From Paenibacillus roseus (GTDB lineage Bacteria > Bacillota > Bacilli > Paenibacillales > Paenibacillaceae): a stretch of DNA of 64,000 bases. Position numbers and translations under genes: made by a program. A model generated the notes under the pieces. It ran no database searches. It was not told the DNA's origin and saw nothing but the letters and a program-made list of their open reading frames with translations. Where the stretch lies: positions 1-64,000 of the forward strand of contig NZ_JAELUP010000013.1 of the NCBI RefSeq assembly GCF_016424485.1. The letters are read 5' to 3'. Of this stretch, positions 1 to 8,088 are shown piece after piece. Positions within the stretch are counted from its first letter, which is position 1; each line of letters starts with the position of its first letter.

Positions 1-107
1 CTGTTCTGCGACTCTTTCAAGTCACAGGGCATTTCGCTCGTTGTTCAGTTTTCAAAGAACAAATGACTTCGTTTTCGTTATCGCCATGTCTCAGCGGCGA
101 CTTGATT
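1..107 (-). promoter_or_regulatory. rRNA operon leader with boxA-like element (16S gene lies beyond the left edge)
   Basis: On the minus strand positions 43-66 read TTGTTCTTTGAAAACTGAAC, the boxA-like sequence found in Bacillales 16S leaders and spacers. It lies downstream of two tandem promoters (108-220) and of bofA. In B. subtilis bofA is followed by the rrnA operon in the same orientation, so I infer that the 16S gene starts just left of base 1. No mature rRNA sequence is inside the window. Confidence 0.8.
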
Positions 108-220
108 AATATAACACATTTGCCTATCCTGATGCAAGCTTTTTTTTAATTCTTTTAACATCTTCTCGCCTTCTCTCAGGCGCAAGGAATAGTCTATCAC
201 AGGCGCTCCATTAGTGTCAA
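108..220 (-). promoter_or_regulatory. Tandem rRNA promoters P1 and P2
   Basis: Reading leftward, P1 has -35 TTGACA (215-220), an 18-base spacer and -10 TAGACT (191-196). P2 has -35 TTGCAT (132-137), an 18-base spacer and -10 TATATT (108-113). A short GC hairpin (about 166-181) lies between them. Tandem sigma-A promoters are typical of Bacillales rRNA operons. Confidence 0.7.
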
Positions 221-264
221 CGATTTATTTGGATTTCCCGGACCTGTCGATCGGCCGCTACTTT

Positions 265-528
265 TCATAGCAGCAGCCATTGCAATGCGAGAACAAGCAA
301 AATGCCCGGCACGCCCAATATGACCACAACAGCAATCGTCATCGGGTTTAAGGGAATATGAAATCCTGATATCCATCCTGAGAAATTGAGAACGTACAAT
401 AGTAGAGCTGCTGCAACTAGATGCAAAAAGAAGCGTTTGACCGTGAGCCATGAGAGTTTGCTTTTAATAAAGATAAGAATCAGTAGCGCCAAAGAGCCAA
501 CAAGCAAACTTAACCACATCGTCTTCAT
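265..528 (-). CDS. bofA: Pro-sigma-K processing inhibitor BofA
   Basis: An 87-residue, almost wholly hydrophobic protein with two to three membrane segments (about 4-22, 33-50 and 63-86). It matches BofA in length, topology and position. In B. subtilis BofA sits in the outer forespore membrane with SpoIVFA and holds the SpoIVFB protease inactive, which delays sigma-K activation in the mother cell. The start codon overlaps the yaaL stop codon (ATGA), so the two are translationally coupled. Gene order recR-yaaL-bofA-rRNA is as in B. subtilis. Name rests on synteny and hydropathy. Confidence 0.85.
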   Translation of the reverse strand: MKTMWLSLLVGSLALLILIFIKSKLSWLTVKRFFLHLVAAALLLYVLNFSGWISGFHIPLNPMTIAVVVILGVPGILLVLALQWLLL

Positions 529-785
529 CCGGCTTCCTCCTCATGCTTGGACAGCAATCCCCCTCCGAGACTCTTGGCTTGGCGAAGAAGCATCTCATAG
601 CGCTTCTCCGCGGCCTCAATCGCGAAAATAGCATAATCAATCTGATCCTTGCCAATTGCATACTCAAAATGCTGCTGCGCATTCACCCAGTCGCGATGCG
701 CTTCCTGAATATCATCGTACACTTGTCTTAACTTTTCGCTGCCTTCCGGTCCGTTTCCGTCTTTTCGTCCCATCCACCAGGCCAT
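525..785 (-). CDS. yaaL: YaaL-like DUF2508 protein
   Basis: An 86-residue soluble, charged, mostly helical protein of the DUF2508/YaaL family, function unknown. I chose the ATG at 785 (product begins MAWWMGRK) because a GGGAGGAGAG ribosome site sits just upstream; a longer form starting at 845 would have no comparable site. It overlaps bofA by four bases and is separated from recR by a terminator, so yaaL-bofA probably forms its own transcript. Confidence 0.8.
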   Translation of the reverse strand: MAWWMGRKDGNGPEGSEKLRQVYDDIQEAHRDWVNAQQHFEYAIGKDQIDYAIFAIEAAEKRYEMLLRQAKSLGGGLLSKHEEEAG

Positions 786-953
786 AGTTGCCTCTCCTCC
801 CGCTTGTCCATATATTCCTTTCCCTATTACTAGTCTATAGATCATTCCAGCGACTTAGAACTTGTGGGATTGAACAAGCGGGGGATCTTAGAGAAAGATT
901 CATATAAACCTGAATCAAGACAGCAACTGAAGCCTGAAGCATATGCTAGGTTC

Positions 954-992
954 ACATAAACAGCATCGCCGTCCTTTGAAGGACAAAAATTG
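954..992 (+). repeat. Dispersed repeat, copy A (degenerate)
   Basis: Contains CGCCGTCCTTTGAAGGACAA, a diverged form of the core seen in the other copies, preceded by CATAAACAGC where the others have CGTAAACGGC. It lies immediately beyond the recR terminator. Weakest copy. Confidence 0.5.
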
Positions 993-993
993 T

Positions 994-1046
994 AAAAAAG
1001 CTGCCGGTCACCGTCCCCTTAATCAGGAACATGTGCCAGCAGCTTT
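994..1046 (-). terminator. Rho-independent terminator after recR
   Basis: Leftward reading gives AAAGCTGC...GCAGCTTTTTT, an eight-base stem with inner CTGG/CCGG pairing, followed by six T residues. It begins seven bases after the recR stop codon. Confidence 0.75.
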
Positions 1047-1052
1047 ATGTGA

Positions 1053-1652
1053 TTATCTTAATTCACGCCGTCCTTCAAGAGCCTTGGAGAGTGTAACTTC
1101 GTCTGCATACTCCAGGTCGCCGCCCACCGGCAAACCGTGCGCAATCCGAGTGACCCGAATGCCAAACGGCTTGATCAGACGCGACAGATACATCGCCGTA
1201 GCCTCTCCCTCAATGTTCGGATTCGTAGCCAGAATCAACTCCTGAACCCGTTCGTCGCTAAGCCTTGTCAGCAGCTCGCTGATCCGGATTTCCTCAGGAC
1301 CGATCCCTTCCATAGGCGAGATTGCCCCTTGGAGCACATGATACTGCCCCATAAACTCCTTGGTTCTCTCCATCGCAATGAGATCTTTGGATTCCTGGAC
1401 GACGCAAATGACGGAATGATCACGCGTCTTGTCCTGGCAGATCCGGCAAGGGTCGATATCGGTAATGTTGCAACAGACCGAGCAATAATGCAAATTCCGC
1501 TTCACACTGACCAGTGCCTTGGCGAAATCAACCACATCATCTTCCTTCATGCGCAGCACGTGAAAGGCTAGACGGGCGGCTGTCTTGGGACCTATACCCG
1601 GCAGCCGGGAAAAGGAATCGATCAATTTGGCTATCGGTTCGGGATAATGCAA
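1053..1652 (-). CDS. recR: Recombination mediator RecR
   Basis: A 199-residue protein of normal RecR length. The N-terminus has a helix-hairpin-helix ([14 protein letters not shown], about 19-32), followed by a four-cysteine zinc motif ([16 protein letters not shown], about 57-72) and a Toprim domain (about 80-175). RecR works with RecO and RecF to load RecA at single-strand gaps. It lies 15 bases after yaaK, in the conserved dnaX-yaaK-recR operon, and is followed by a terminator. Confidence 0.95.
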   Translation of the reverse strand: MHYPEPIAKLIDSFSRLPGIGPKTAARLAFHVLRMKEDDVVDFAKALVSVKRNLHYCSVCCNITDIDPCRICQDKTRDHSVICVVQESKDLIAMERTKEFMGQYHVLQGAISPMEGIGPEEIRISELLTRLSDERVQELILATNPNIEGEATAMYLSRLIKPFGIRVTRIAHGLPVGGDLEYADEVTLSKALEGRRELR

Positions 1653-1667
1653 TGAGTGCAGCTCCTT

Positions 1668-1979
1668 CTAGAACAATCCTGGGATTTTAACGCCCCCGGT
1701 GAACTTGTTCATATCCTCGTTGGACATTTCCTCCGCTTTGCCTAGCGCATCATTAACAGCGGCCAGCACGAGATCCTGCAGCATTTCAACATCGTCCGGA
1801 TCAACAGCCTCCGGCTTGATCGTCAGGCTCAACAGTTTTTTGTGGCCGTTTACTGTACAGGAGACAACGCCGCCCCCTGAGGAGCCGTCTACTGTTTTAG
1901 TACCAAGCGTTTCTTGAGCTTTCAACATTTGCTCCTGCATTTTTTTGACTTGCTTCATCATCTGATTCATATTATTCAT
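1668..1979 (-). CDS. yaaK: YbaB/EbfC nucleoid-associated protein
   Basis: A 103-residue protein with the Met/Gln/Lys-rich N-terminal helix ([18 protein letters not shown]) and C-terminal KIPGLF typical of YbaB/EbfC, a dimeric tweezer-like DNA-binding protein. A GTG three codons upstream (1988) is possible, but GAGG then touches the start; the ATG at 1979 has it at eight bases, so I chose that. It lies between dnaX and recR as in B. subtilis. Confidence 0.9.
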   Translation of the reverse strand: MNNMNQMMKQVKKMQEQMLKAQETLGTKTVDGSSGGGVVSCTVNGHKKLLSLTIKPEAVDPDDVEMLQDLVLAAVNDALGKAEEMSNEDMNKFTGGVKIPGLF

Positions 1980-2005
1980 CGTCTTCACCTCATGGAATTA
2001 GTTGA

Positions 2006-3772
2006 TTAATCTTCGGAAATGACGACAAGCTCTTCACCGAAAAGCTTGACCGCCTCTTCGACCCATTCCGGCCTTGAGGACGACGCATCAGTGCCGTCAT
2101 TCATCATTAGCGGCTCTGGCTTTTCCTCCGGTCGGTCTTCTGTGGCAGCAAGCCACTCCTTAACCATTATAGTCGAAAACCTGAATTCCCGCTTGAGCAC
2201 GCTCTGCAACACCCGCTCGATAACTTCGCGATTTGCCGGTTTTTCTGTCGTCTCTCGGTGAATTTCGTTCTTGAACGCGATTAACACCGTATCCTGCGAA
2301 AAGGATACCGGCTCTCCGTTAATCAACCAGGCATGAATGGAAATGCCAGCCTCTTTTACTCGCTGCAGCACTTCATTCCACTGCATGCGGATCTGCTGAA
2401 ACTCCTCGCTCCCCTTGCCTGCTATGAACGGTCCCAGCTTCACTCCCGAACGAATGGCAACACCTGTCCCGCCGCGAGAACCGAATCCAGCGCTTCGGCC
2501 GGTCGGTTGTGATGAAGACGGCGAAGCACTGATCCCAGTAACCGGCGGGCCGCTGCCGGAGCCGCTGCGCATAAGCTGCTCGATTTTCTGCTCAAGTTGC
2601 TTGACCTGCCGTTCCAGACGGGCTAGCTCCCCTGCGGGCGCTGACACCTCGGCAGGACGAGCAGCCAGCGCCTCTTCACCAGCGGCAGCCGGAGCTGTGC
2701 AAATCTTGAGCAGCGCAACCTCAAACAGCGTCTGGGGCTGCACCGCATGTTTCAATTCGACCTGATATTGATGCAAAATATCAATCATACGGAACAAGCG
2801 GTCACGCTCGTAAGCATCCGCCATCACCCGGAAGCGTTCGGGGTCTACAATTCTTTCCGTCGCCACGGAGCTACCCGGGACAAGCTTGATCAAAAGCAAA
2901 TCCCGGAAATAGTACACCAGGTTCTCCAGGCACTTGTCCGGACTTTTCCCCGCCTGCATCAACCCTTCTACAAGCGGCAGCATCGCGGCCACGTTCCGCT
3001 CCTGAATCGCTTCAGCAAGCTTGGCGAACTGCTCCGCTGCAATTCCCCCGGTAACCTCCAGAGCATCCTCCAATGTAATTTTGCCTCTGGAGAACGCAGC
3101 TACTTGTTCAAGCAGACTGATGGCATCCCTCATACCGCCATCTGACAGCCTGGCGATATAAGCCAGCGCTTCCTCGCTTGCCTCCATCTTCTCTTCAGCA
3201 CAGATTTGCCGTAGTCTTCCAGTCTGCTCTTCAAGCGTAACCTGTCTGAAATCAAAGCGCTGGCAGCGCGAGATAATCGTGGCCGGCAACTTATGAGGCT
3301 CAGTTGTAGCCAGTATAAAAACAACATGCCCTGGCGGTTCTTCCAGCGTCTTCAGCAGCGCATTAAAAGCTTCTGAAGTCAGCATATGCACTTCATCAAT
3401 AATATACACCTTGTAACGGACATCAGAGGGCGCATAGCGCACCTTGTCACGAATGTCTCGAATTTCATCGATCCCCCGGTTGGAGGCCGCATCAATTTCC
3501 ACAACATCCATGATCGAGCCGGCAGTTATGCCGGTACACGCTTCGCACTGATTGCAAGGCTCCAGCGCAGGCCCCTGGCGGCAGTTGATCGCCTTGGCGA
3601 AAACTTTCGCAGTCGTCGTCTTGCCAGTCCCCCGTGGTCCGTTGAACAAATAAGCATGGGAAATACGCTGTTCCCCAATGGCGTTCTGTAGCGTCTGGAT
3701 AATATGCTGTTGTCCTACCGTATCCCCGAATGTCTGAGGACGCCAGGCGCGATACAAAGCGATATGGGACAC
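2006..3772 (-). CDS. dnaX: DNA polymerase III subunit gamma/tau
   Basis: A 588-residue clamp-loader ATPase. It has Walker A GPRGTGKT (about 45-52), a cysteine zinc site including CNQCEAC (about 73-79), Walker B DEVH, the SRC sensor motif ISRCQRFDF, then the collar and a Ser/Gly/Pro-rich linker (about 405-445) into a tau-like C-terminal region. It loads the sliding clamp and organises the replisome. The start is GTG preceded by AAAGGAAAGG. First gene of dnaX-yaaK-recR. No slippery site for programmed frameshifting was evident. Confidence 0.95.
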   Translation of the reverse strand: MSHIALYRAWRPQTFGDTVGQQHIIQTLQNAIGEQRISHAYLFNGPRGTGKTTTAKVFAKAINCRQGPALEPCNQCEACTGITAGSIMDVVEIDAASNRGIDEIRDIRDKVRYAPSDVRYKVYIIDEVHMLTSEAFNALLKTLEEPPGHVVFILATTEPHKLPATIISRCQRFDFRQVTLEEQTGRLRQICAEEKMEASEEALAYIARLSDGGMRDAISLLEQVAAFSRGKITLEDALEVTGGIAAEQFAKLAEAIQERNVAAMLPLVEGLMQAGKSPDKCLENLVYYFRDLLLIKLVPGSSVATERIVDPERFRVMADAYERDRLFRMIDILHQYQVELKHAVQPQTLFEVALLKICTAPAAAGEEALAARPAEVSAPAGELARLERQVKQLEQKIEQLMRSGSGSGPPVTGISASPSSSQPTGRSAGFGSRGGTGVAIRSGVKLGPFIAGKGSEEFQQIRMQWNEVLQRVKEAGISIHAWLINGEPVSFSQDTVLIAFKNEIHRETTEKPANREVIERVLQSVLKREFRFSTIMVKEWLAATEDRPEEKPEPLMMNDGTDASSSRPEWVEEAVKLFGEELVVISED

Positions 3773-3816
3773 GCGAATCTTTCCTTTCCTCTGCTGCTCT
3801 TAAGCCCGATGAGTCT

Positions 3817-3846
3817 ATTATACACTATCCTGATCTGATGCGAAAA
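3817..3846 (-). promoter_or_regulatory. Candidate dnaX promoter
   Basis: A perfect TATAAT (3817-3822, leftward) with a weak -35 TTTTCG 18 bases upstream. It lies 45 bases before the dnaX start. Confidence 0.45.
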
Positions 3847-3945
3847 CGGCTTTTGGACATCTTCACATCCCGCGTACAGCAACATGCATCATACAGAATT
3901 TAGACAGGAAAATGATGACTGCAAGAGGCAGCAGTCCAAAGATAT

Positions 3946-5412
3946 CTAGGCCCGTTGGGCTGCATATTTCGTATTGTACTTTTCATCGAACGAACAGGGA
4001 ATGCTCACCGTGAAGGTCGTTCCCCCTTCTTTGGAGGCAGCTCGGATTACGCCTCCCATATCATGGATGATCCGCTGGCACACTGAAAGTCCAAGCCCCG
4101 TTCCGCTCTCCTTGGTCGTGACGAAAGGATCAAACATCTTCTCCATAATAGCCGGGGGAATACCAGGGCCCGAATCATGAATATCAATATGGACCCAGCG
4201 GCCAAACCCGTTCTCCCGTTCAACACGGCCGGAGACTGTCAGGACACCGCCACTGCTCATCGCCTCAAGACCATTTTTGCATATATTCAGAAATACCTGT
4301 TTCAGCATCTCCCTGTCCGCTACGACTTTGGGAAACAATCGCTCTGAATCGAACTGGATAGTCATCCCATGCAGCAGCGCTTCACTTTGTACTATAGGCA
4401 TGATCTCGCGCAGCACAACACCGAGGTCAACCAGGTCATAGACAATATCCTTGTGCTTGCTGAGCAATAGAAATTCGCTGACAAGATCATTAATTCGGTC
4501 GATCTCTGTCAGCATAATTTCTGTATAGCCATATTCTTTATGAAGCTCCTTTTCGTGCAGCGTTTTTTTGAACATTTGCAAGAAGCCCTTGATTGCAGTC
4601 AGCGGGTTACGAATTTCATGCGCCGTTCCGGCAGCGATTTGGCCGATCATCGACAAGCGGTCACTCCGCTGTACCTGCTCTTCCAATGAACGCAAATTCG
4701 AGACGTCCTTGAAAATTACATAAGCGCCAAGGAGACGTCCCCTTTCATCACGAAGCAAATTGGCATCCATAAGCAGTTCCCAACGCTCATCGCCGCGCAT
4801 TCGTCGGAGCGGGTGATTGTGTACAGGGATTTCTTCAATGACCATCTGCTTGAGCTTCCTGTGCTCATCAGGGGCCTGCCGAAATACCTTGTCCATCGCA
4901 CAACCAATTACATCCCTAGGATTTACCGCAAGTACTCGACATGCCAGCGGGCTCATATCACTGATCCGAAAATCAGGCTGCATTAGAATGACACCGAGGT
5001 TTTCATCTTTGAGGAATGTCATCGCGAACTGTTGCAGCAATGTGCGGGTCTTTACCGTTCCTCCTGACAGGAGAGCCAGGTACTTGCGCTCTGTTGAATC
5101 CGTCTCTAACATAATCATGTGGCAATCGAATTCCGTGACCTCTCCGCTCGCTGTTCGGATCTGCACATGGCGGCCAGGCATCTCCATGACGACGTTAGGG
5201 CCGCTTTCAACCAAATGGAAAAGTTCCGAAAAAGGCAGACCGATCACTTCTTTTTCCAACAGCCCCGTCTGCTCCTTAAACTGGTGGTTGACAGCGGTTA
5301 TGACACGATTATGGTCAAACATCACGGCAACCGGGAATAATTGTGTATTCCACAGTCTGATGAGCGCTACTTCCTGAATTGGAATTGCTTGTTCAAATGA
5401 ATCGTCATACAA
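3946..5412 (-). CDS. PAS-domain sensor histidine kinase (sporulation-kinase type)
   Basis: A 488-residue protein without clear membrane segments. It has two PAS-like regions (about 25-115 and 135-245), a HisKA H-box AHEIRNPLTAIKGF with His at residue 265, and a HATPase_c domain with N box NICKNGLEAM, DSGPGIPP and GTGLGLSV. Soluble PAS kinases with this arrangement include KinA and KinE, which feed Spo0F. No response regulator gene is adjacent, which suits a phosphorelay kinase; spo0F is about 7 kb away at 12195. Feeding the sporulation phosphorelay is inference. It lies between the SRP RNA and dnaX, adjacent genes in B. subtilis. Confidence 0.85.
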   Translation of the reverse strand: MYDDSFEQAIPIQEVALIRLWNTQLFPVAVMFDHNRVITAVNHQFKEQTGLLEKEVIGLPFSELFHLVESGPNVVMEMPGRHVQIRTASGEVTEFDCHMIMLETDSTERKYLALLSGGTVKTRTLLQQFAMTFLKDENLGVILMQPDFRISDMSPLACRVLAVNPRDVIGCAMDKVFRQAPDEHRKLKQMVIEEIPVHNHPLRRMRGDERWELLMDANLLRDERGRLLGAYVIFKDVSNLRSLEEQVQRSDRLSMIGQIAAGTAHEIRNPLTAIKGFLQMFKKTLHEKELHKEYGYTEIMLTEIDRINDLVSEFLLLSKHKDIVYDLVDLGVVLREIMPIVQSEALLHGMTIQFDSERLFPKVVADREMLKQVFLNICKNGLEAMSSGGVLTVSGRVERENGFGRWVHIDIHDSGPGIPPAIMEKMFDPFVTTKESGTGLGLSVCQRIIHDMGGVIRAASKEGGTTFTVSIPCSFDEKYNTKYAAQRA

Positions 5413-5616
5413 ACAGGCTCACCCCTTTAAGGTATTTTTCTTATAGACATATATTCAACGCGGGCCAGCTGCCTAGAGAGTACGGCCAGCCAATCAAATG
5501 GCAGCAGACAAAGAAAAAAATTAAAGTTTCGCTTAATCCTTTTAAACCTTACATTATATTCTATTTAAATAAGGTCGATTCCTTCTATTAACACTGCTTT
5601 TTTCTCCCCTGATAAC

Positions 5617-5672
5617 AAAAAAACACTCTTAAAGCTCCGGTCTGCCTAGAGACCAAAGTCATTAAAAGTGTA
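5617..5672 (-). terminator. Rho-independent terminator of the SRP RNA gene
   Basis: Leftward reading gives ACACTTTTAA...TTAAGAGTGT flanking an inner hairpin GGTCT-CTAGGC-AGACC, then a run of seven T residues. It starts about 20 bases past the RNA 3' end. Confidence 0.8.
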
Positions 5673-5691
5673 TACTTTGCGATACTTAATT

Positions 5692-5963
5692 GTACCGTGC
5701 ACCTGCCCTTGATTGATGAGACCCAGGCGGTATTCTTGATTCCAGCTCGGGTCAGGCACTCCCCCGGCACATAAACGTTACTGCTTACGGCTGCTTCCTT
5801 CCGGACCTGACCGGATTCACAGGTGTCCATTGCGGAGGACCCGACCGTCAACACTGTTCACAAGCACCAAACCCCACATCAGCATAACCTCAAACAGGAA
5901 TTCAACCTCGCTACAGCGGATTGCGAGTTACAGGGCACCGCTACCTCCCCATCTAGCACGGCA
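5692..5963 (-). ncRNA. ffs: Signal recognition particle RNA (large, Bacillus type)
   Basis: About 272 bases, the size of Bacillales scRNA. The domain IV Ffh-binding loop GGTCAGGTCCGGAAGGAAGC is complementary to bases 5793-5812. The 5' end GCCGTGC pairs with GCACGGT at the 3' end, and the Alu-domain sequence GGTGCCCTGTAA is present near the 5' end. The RNA forms the SRP with Ffh for co-translational membrane targeting. In B. subtilis the gene (scr) lies just before dnaX; here a histidine kinase separates them. Ends are estimated from base pairing and the promoter. Confidence 0.93.
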
Positions 5964-5969
5964 AAGATA

Positions 5970-5998
5970 AGTATAGCGGATCTTGTCCATTTCCGCAA
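5970..5998 (-). promoter_or_regulatory. Promoter of the SRP RNA
   Basis: Leftward -35 TTGCGG (5993-5998), a 17-base spacer and -10 TATACT (5970-5975). The -10 lies seven bases before the predicted RNA 5' end. Confidence 0.7.
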
Positions 5999-6033
5999 CC
6001 TTCACCAGCAAGTTCCAACAAATAAAATTTAGA

Positions 6034-6435
6034 TTAGCGCTGCAAATACACATGAATTCGGTATCTTGGCATGTTTTCCTGAAGGAGTCGCCAGCTCTGT
6101 TCCCGTAGTCTGTTTGTCTCATACTCATCCAGATGCGCTTGCGGCCTGATGCGCACATCGATATCGGGGTCATGAATCGTAAAGCTCGACTTCTCTATGC
6201 CGGGAAGCTCAGACAACTTCTCCTTCATAAATTTCACGTCACTGCTGTAGCTGTAATAATTGGAATTGCCGAGCGGCAAATTCGGATTGCTGTTGGACAA
6301 CCCCATGTAGCCATCATGCCCGTAAGTTTTCACACCGTTTCGAGTCGATCCCGAATTCGTACAGCCGCCTAGAAGCATAATACACAGTACCAGGGCAATA
6401 ATCAAAAAGCCCGGCACTCGGGCTGATTTTAACAT
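6034..6435 (-). CDS. Small lipoprotein, possibly YhcN/YlaJ-type spore lipoprotein
   Basis: A 133-residue protein with a lipobox signal peptide: basic start MLKSARVPG, hydrophobic stretch, then LLGGC with Cys about residue 24. The mature part has a Ser/Asn/Gly/Tyr-rich linker and a C-terminal domain with ELPGIEKSSFTIHDPDIDV, which resembles the YhcN/YlaJ spore-lipoprotein fold only loosely. I chose the ATG at 6435 because AGGGAGGC precedes it. That ribosome site is also the 3' arm of the rpmE terminator, so expression may depend on read-through or on a separate promoter. Confidence 0.65.
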   Translation of the reverse strand: MLKSARVPGFLIIALVLCIMLLGGCTNSGSTRNGVKTYGHDGYMGLSNSNPNLPLGNSNYYSYSSDVKFMKEKLSELPGIEKSSFTIHDPDIDVRIRPQAHLDEYETNRLREQSWRLLQENMPRYRIHVYLQR

Positions 6436-6478
6436 AAAAAAGCCTCCCTTCATCCAATAGGATGGCTGAGGAAGGCTC
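6436..6478 (-). terminator. Rho-independent terminator after rpmE, overlapping the next ribosome site
   Basis: Leftward AGCCTTCCT...AGGGAGGCT with inner CATCC-TATT-GGATG, then six T residues running into the ATG of the lipoprotein gene. The 3' arm contains that gene's Shine-Dalgarno sequence. Confidence 0.75.
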
Positions 6479-6509
6479 TTGTATTCTGCTAATTTGAGGC
6501 AGATAAACA

Positions 6510-6707
6510 TTAAATGCCGTATTTCTTTTTGAAACGGTCGACGCGTCCGCCAGCATCCAGGAATTTTTGCTTTCCTGTGAAGAACGGGTGGCAAACAGAG
6601 CAAATCTCGACACGCAGATTCGGTTTGATCGAACCTGTCTCGAAGCTGTTGCCGCATGCGCATGTTACGGTAGTAACATGATACGTCGGATGAATACCTT
6701 GTTTCAT
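6510..6707 (-). CDS. rpmE: 50S ribosomal protein L31, zinc-binding type
   Basis: A 65-residue protein beginning [10 protein letters not shown] with the Cys motifs TCACG and CSVC of the C+ (zinc-binding) form of L31, ending FKKKYGI. L31 joins the 50S subunit to the 30S head and can store zinc. Start chosen at 6707 with AGAGGTG upstream; longer in-frame extensions lack support. Follows rho as in B. subtilis, but with one extra gene between. Confidence 0.95.
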   Translation of the reverse strand: MKQGIHPTYHVTTVTCACGNSFETGSIKPNLRVEICSVCHPFFTGKQKFLDAGGRVDRFKKKYGI

Positions 6708-6820
6708 CTCGTTCACCTCTTTCTGCCCTGAGCCGACTGATGGACCCAGAGTTGAATCTAACATAGGGGATTATAACACGTAAGCCAAGCACTTGCAATG
6801 ATTTTTCCAGGCGGAAACTC

Positions 6821-8068
6821 CTAAGTCCTCACCGGAGGAATGTGGGTATAAGAACCAATGACAACATCAGGAAGCTCTGATTCAAAAATTTCCAGCATTT
6901 GCTTCATACCGTATATTTCACCCTGTGCTTTCGGGATTAATTCCAGATAACTCTCTGGATCAATATTCAGATTGCGCATTTGGATCAATCGCAGACCGGT
7001 CCGCTTGGCGAAGCCGATCATCGCTTCAATCTCTTCCTCGCGATCCGTTACTCCCGGAAAGATAAGGTAGTTGATCGAGGTGTATACTCCCTTATCGGAT
7101 GCATACTTCAGCGATTTCTCCACATTCGTCAACGTATAAGCCCGCGGCTTGTAGTACGCATTGTAATGCTCATCTATGGCACTGATTGTGCTTACCCGCA
7201 TCAGATCAAGCCCGGCGTCTACGATCGCCCGGATATGATCCGTCAACCCGGCATTTGTATTTATATTGATATAACCCTGTGAATTCTGGCTGCGCACACG
7301 GTGCATTGCTTCCACAATAATTTTCGCCTGGGTAGAAGGCTCGCCCTCGCAGCCCTGGCCAAAGCTAATAATGGAATCAGGACCTTTTAGATGCTCCAGC
7401 ATAATATCTACAATTTCATCTACAGTCGGTTTAAAGTTCATGCGGGTCTGAGGCGCAGGGAAGCCGCTGTCGTCAGGCTGTTCGGAGATACAACCGAAGC
7501 ACCCTGCATTACAGGAGTAGGATACAGGCACAGCTCCTTCCAGTCGACTCAGGAACGTATTCGATGCCGTCAAGCATTCGTAACCCAGCGCACAGTTGGA
7601 AAGATGCTTGATCAGCCTGTTCTCCGGGTATTTGGCAAGCAGATGCTCCACCTGAACCCCAAGCTCTTTGCGATCGCAATTCAACGGGTTCCATGGCTCC
7701 GGGTCATCTGATTGGTGAGCAGCCACGAAAAAGTTTCCATCCTTCCATACAACGGCTGAATACCCAAATAGAGGAAGCTTCTGCGTCTTGTCCGACTTCA
7801 CGTAGCCCGGAAGCGCCAGACGGGTGAAGCCTTGAGGGAGCAGTGCGCCTACAGCCTGGAGTTCCTCCGGAAGCAGTTCCATCCGGCCAGTCTCCGCGTT
7901 AAGCCCGACCGGCCGTGTAAAAGGCAGCCCAACAAGCGTAGCACCCTCCGGAAGCGGGACAAGCTCATCTTCCAGCAATTCAACGATCATCTCACCGCTG
8001 CGCCCGAGCGCCAGATACTCCGGATGGTCGAACACATTTCCCTGTTCATCTGCATAAACCAAATTCAT
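6821..8068 (-). CDS. Radical SAM protein of unknown substrate
   Basis: A 415-residue protein. The N-terminal 175 residues resemble no named domain I recognise. A radical SAM core begins at the CX3CX2C motif CNAGCFGC (about 187-194) that would hold a 4Fe-4S cluster, followed by ISFGQGCEGEPS and ININTNAGLTDH of the TIM-barrel. No C-terminal SPASM-like cysteine cluster is seen. It begins 20 bases after rho, with a GGAAAAGAAGG ribosome site, so it is probably cotranscribed with rho. Substrate and reaction cannot be told from the sequence. Confidence 0.85.
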   Translation of the reverse strand: MNLVYADEQGNVFDHPEYLALGRSGEMIVELLEDELVPLPEGATLVGLPFTRPVGLNAETGRMELLPEELQAVGALLPQGFTRLALPGYVKSDKTQKLPLFGYSAVVWKDGNFFVAAHQSDDPEPWNPLNCDRKELGVQVEHLLAKYPENRLIKHLSNCALGYECLTASNTFLSRLEGAVPVSYSCNAGCFGCISEQPDDSGFPAPQTRMNFKPTVDEIVDIMLEHLKGPDSIISFGQGCEGEPSTQAKIIVEAMHRVRSQNSQGYININTNAGLTDHIRAIVDAGLDLMRVSTISAIDEHYNAYYKPRAYTLTNVEKSLKYASDKGVYTSINYLIFPGVTDREEEIEAMIGFAKRTGLRLIQMRNLNIDPESYLELIPKAQGEIYGMKQMLEIFESELPDVVIGSYTHIPPVRT

Positions 8069-8088
8069 GTTGTCCTACCTTCTTTTCC

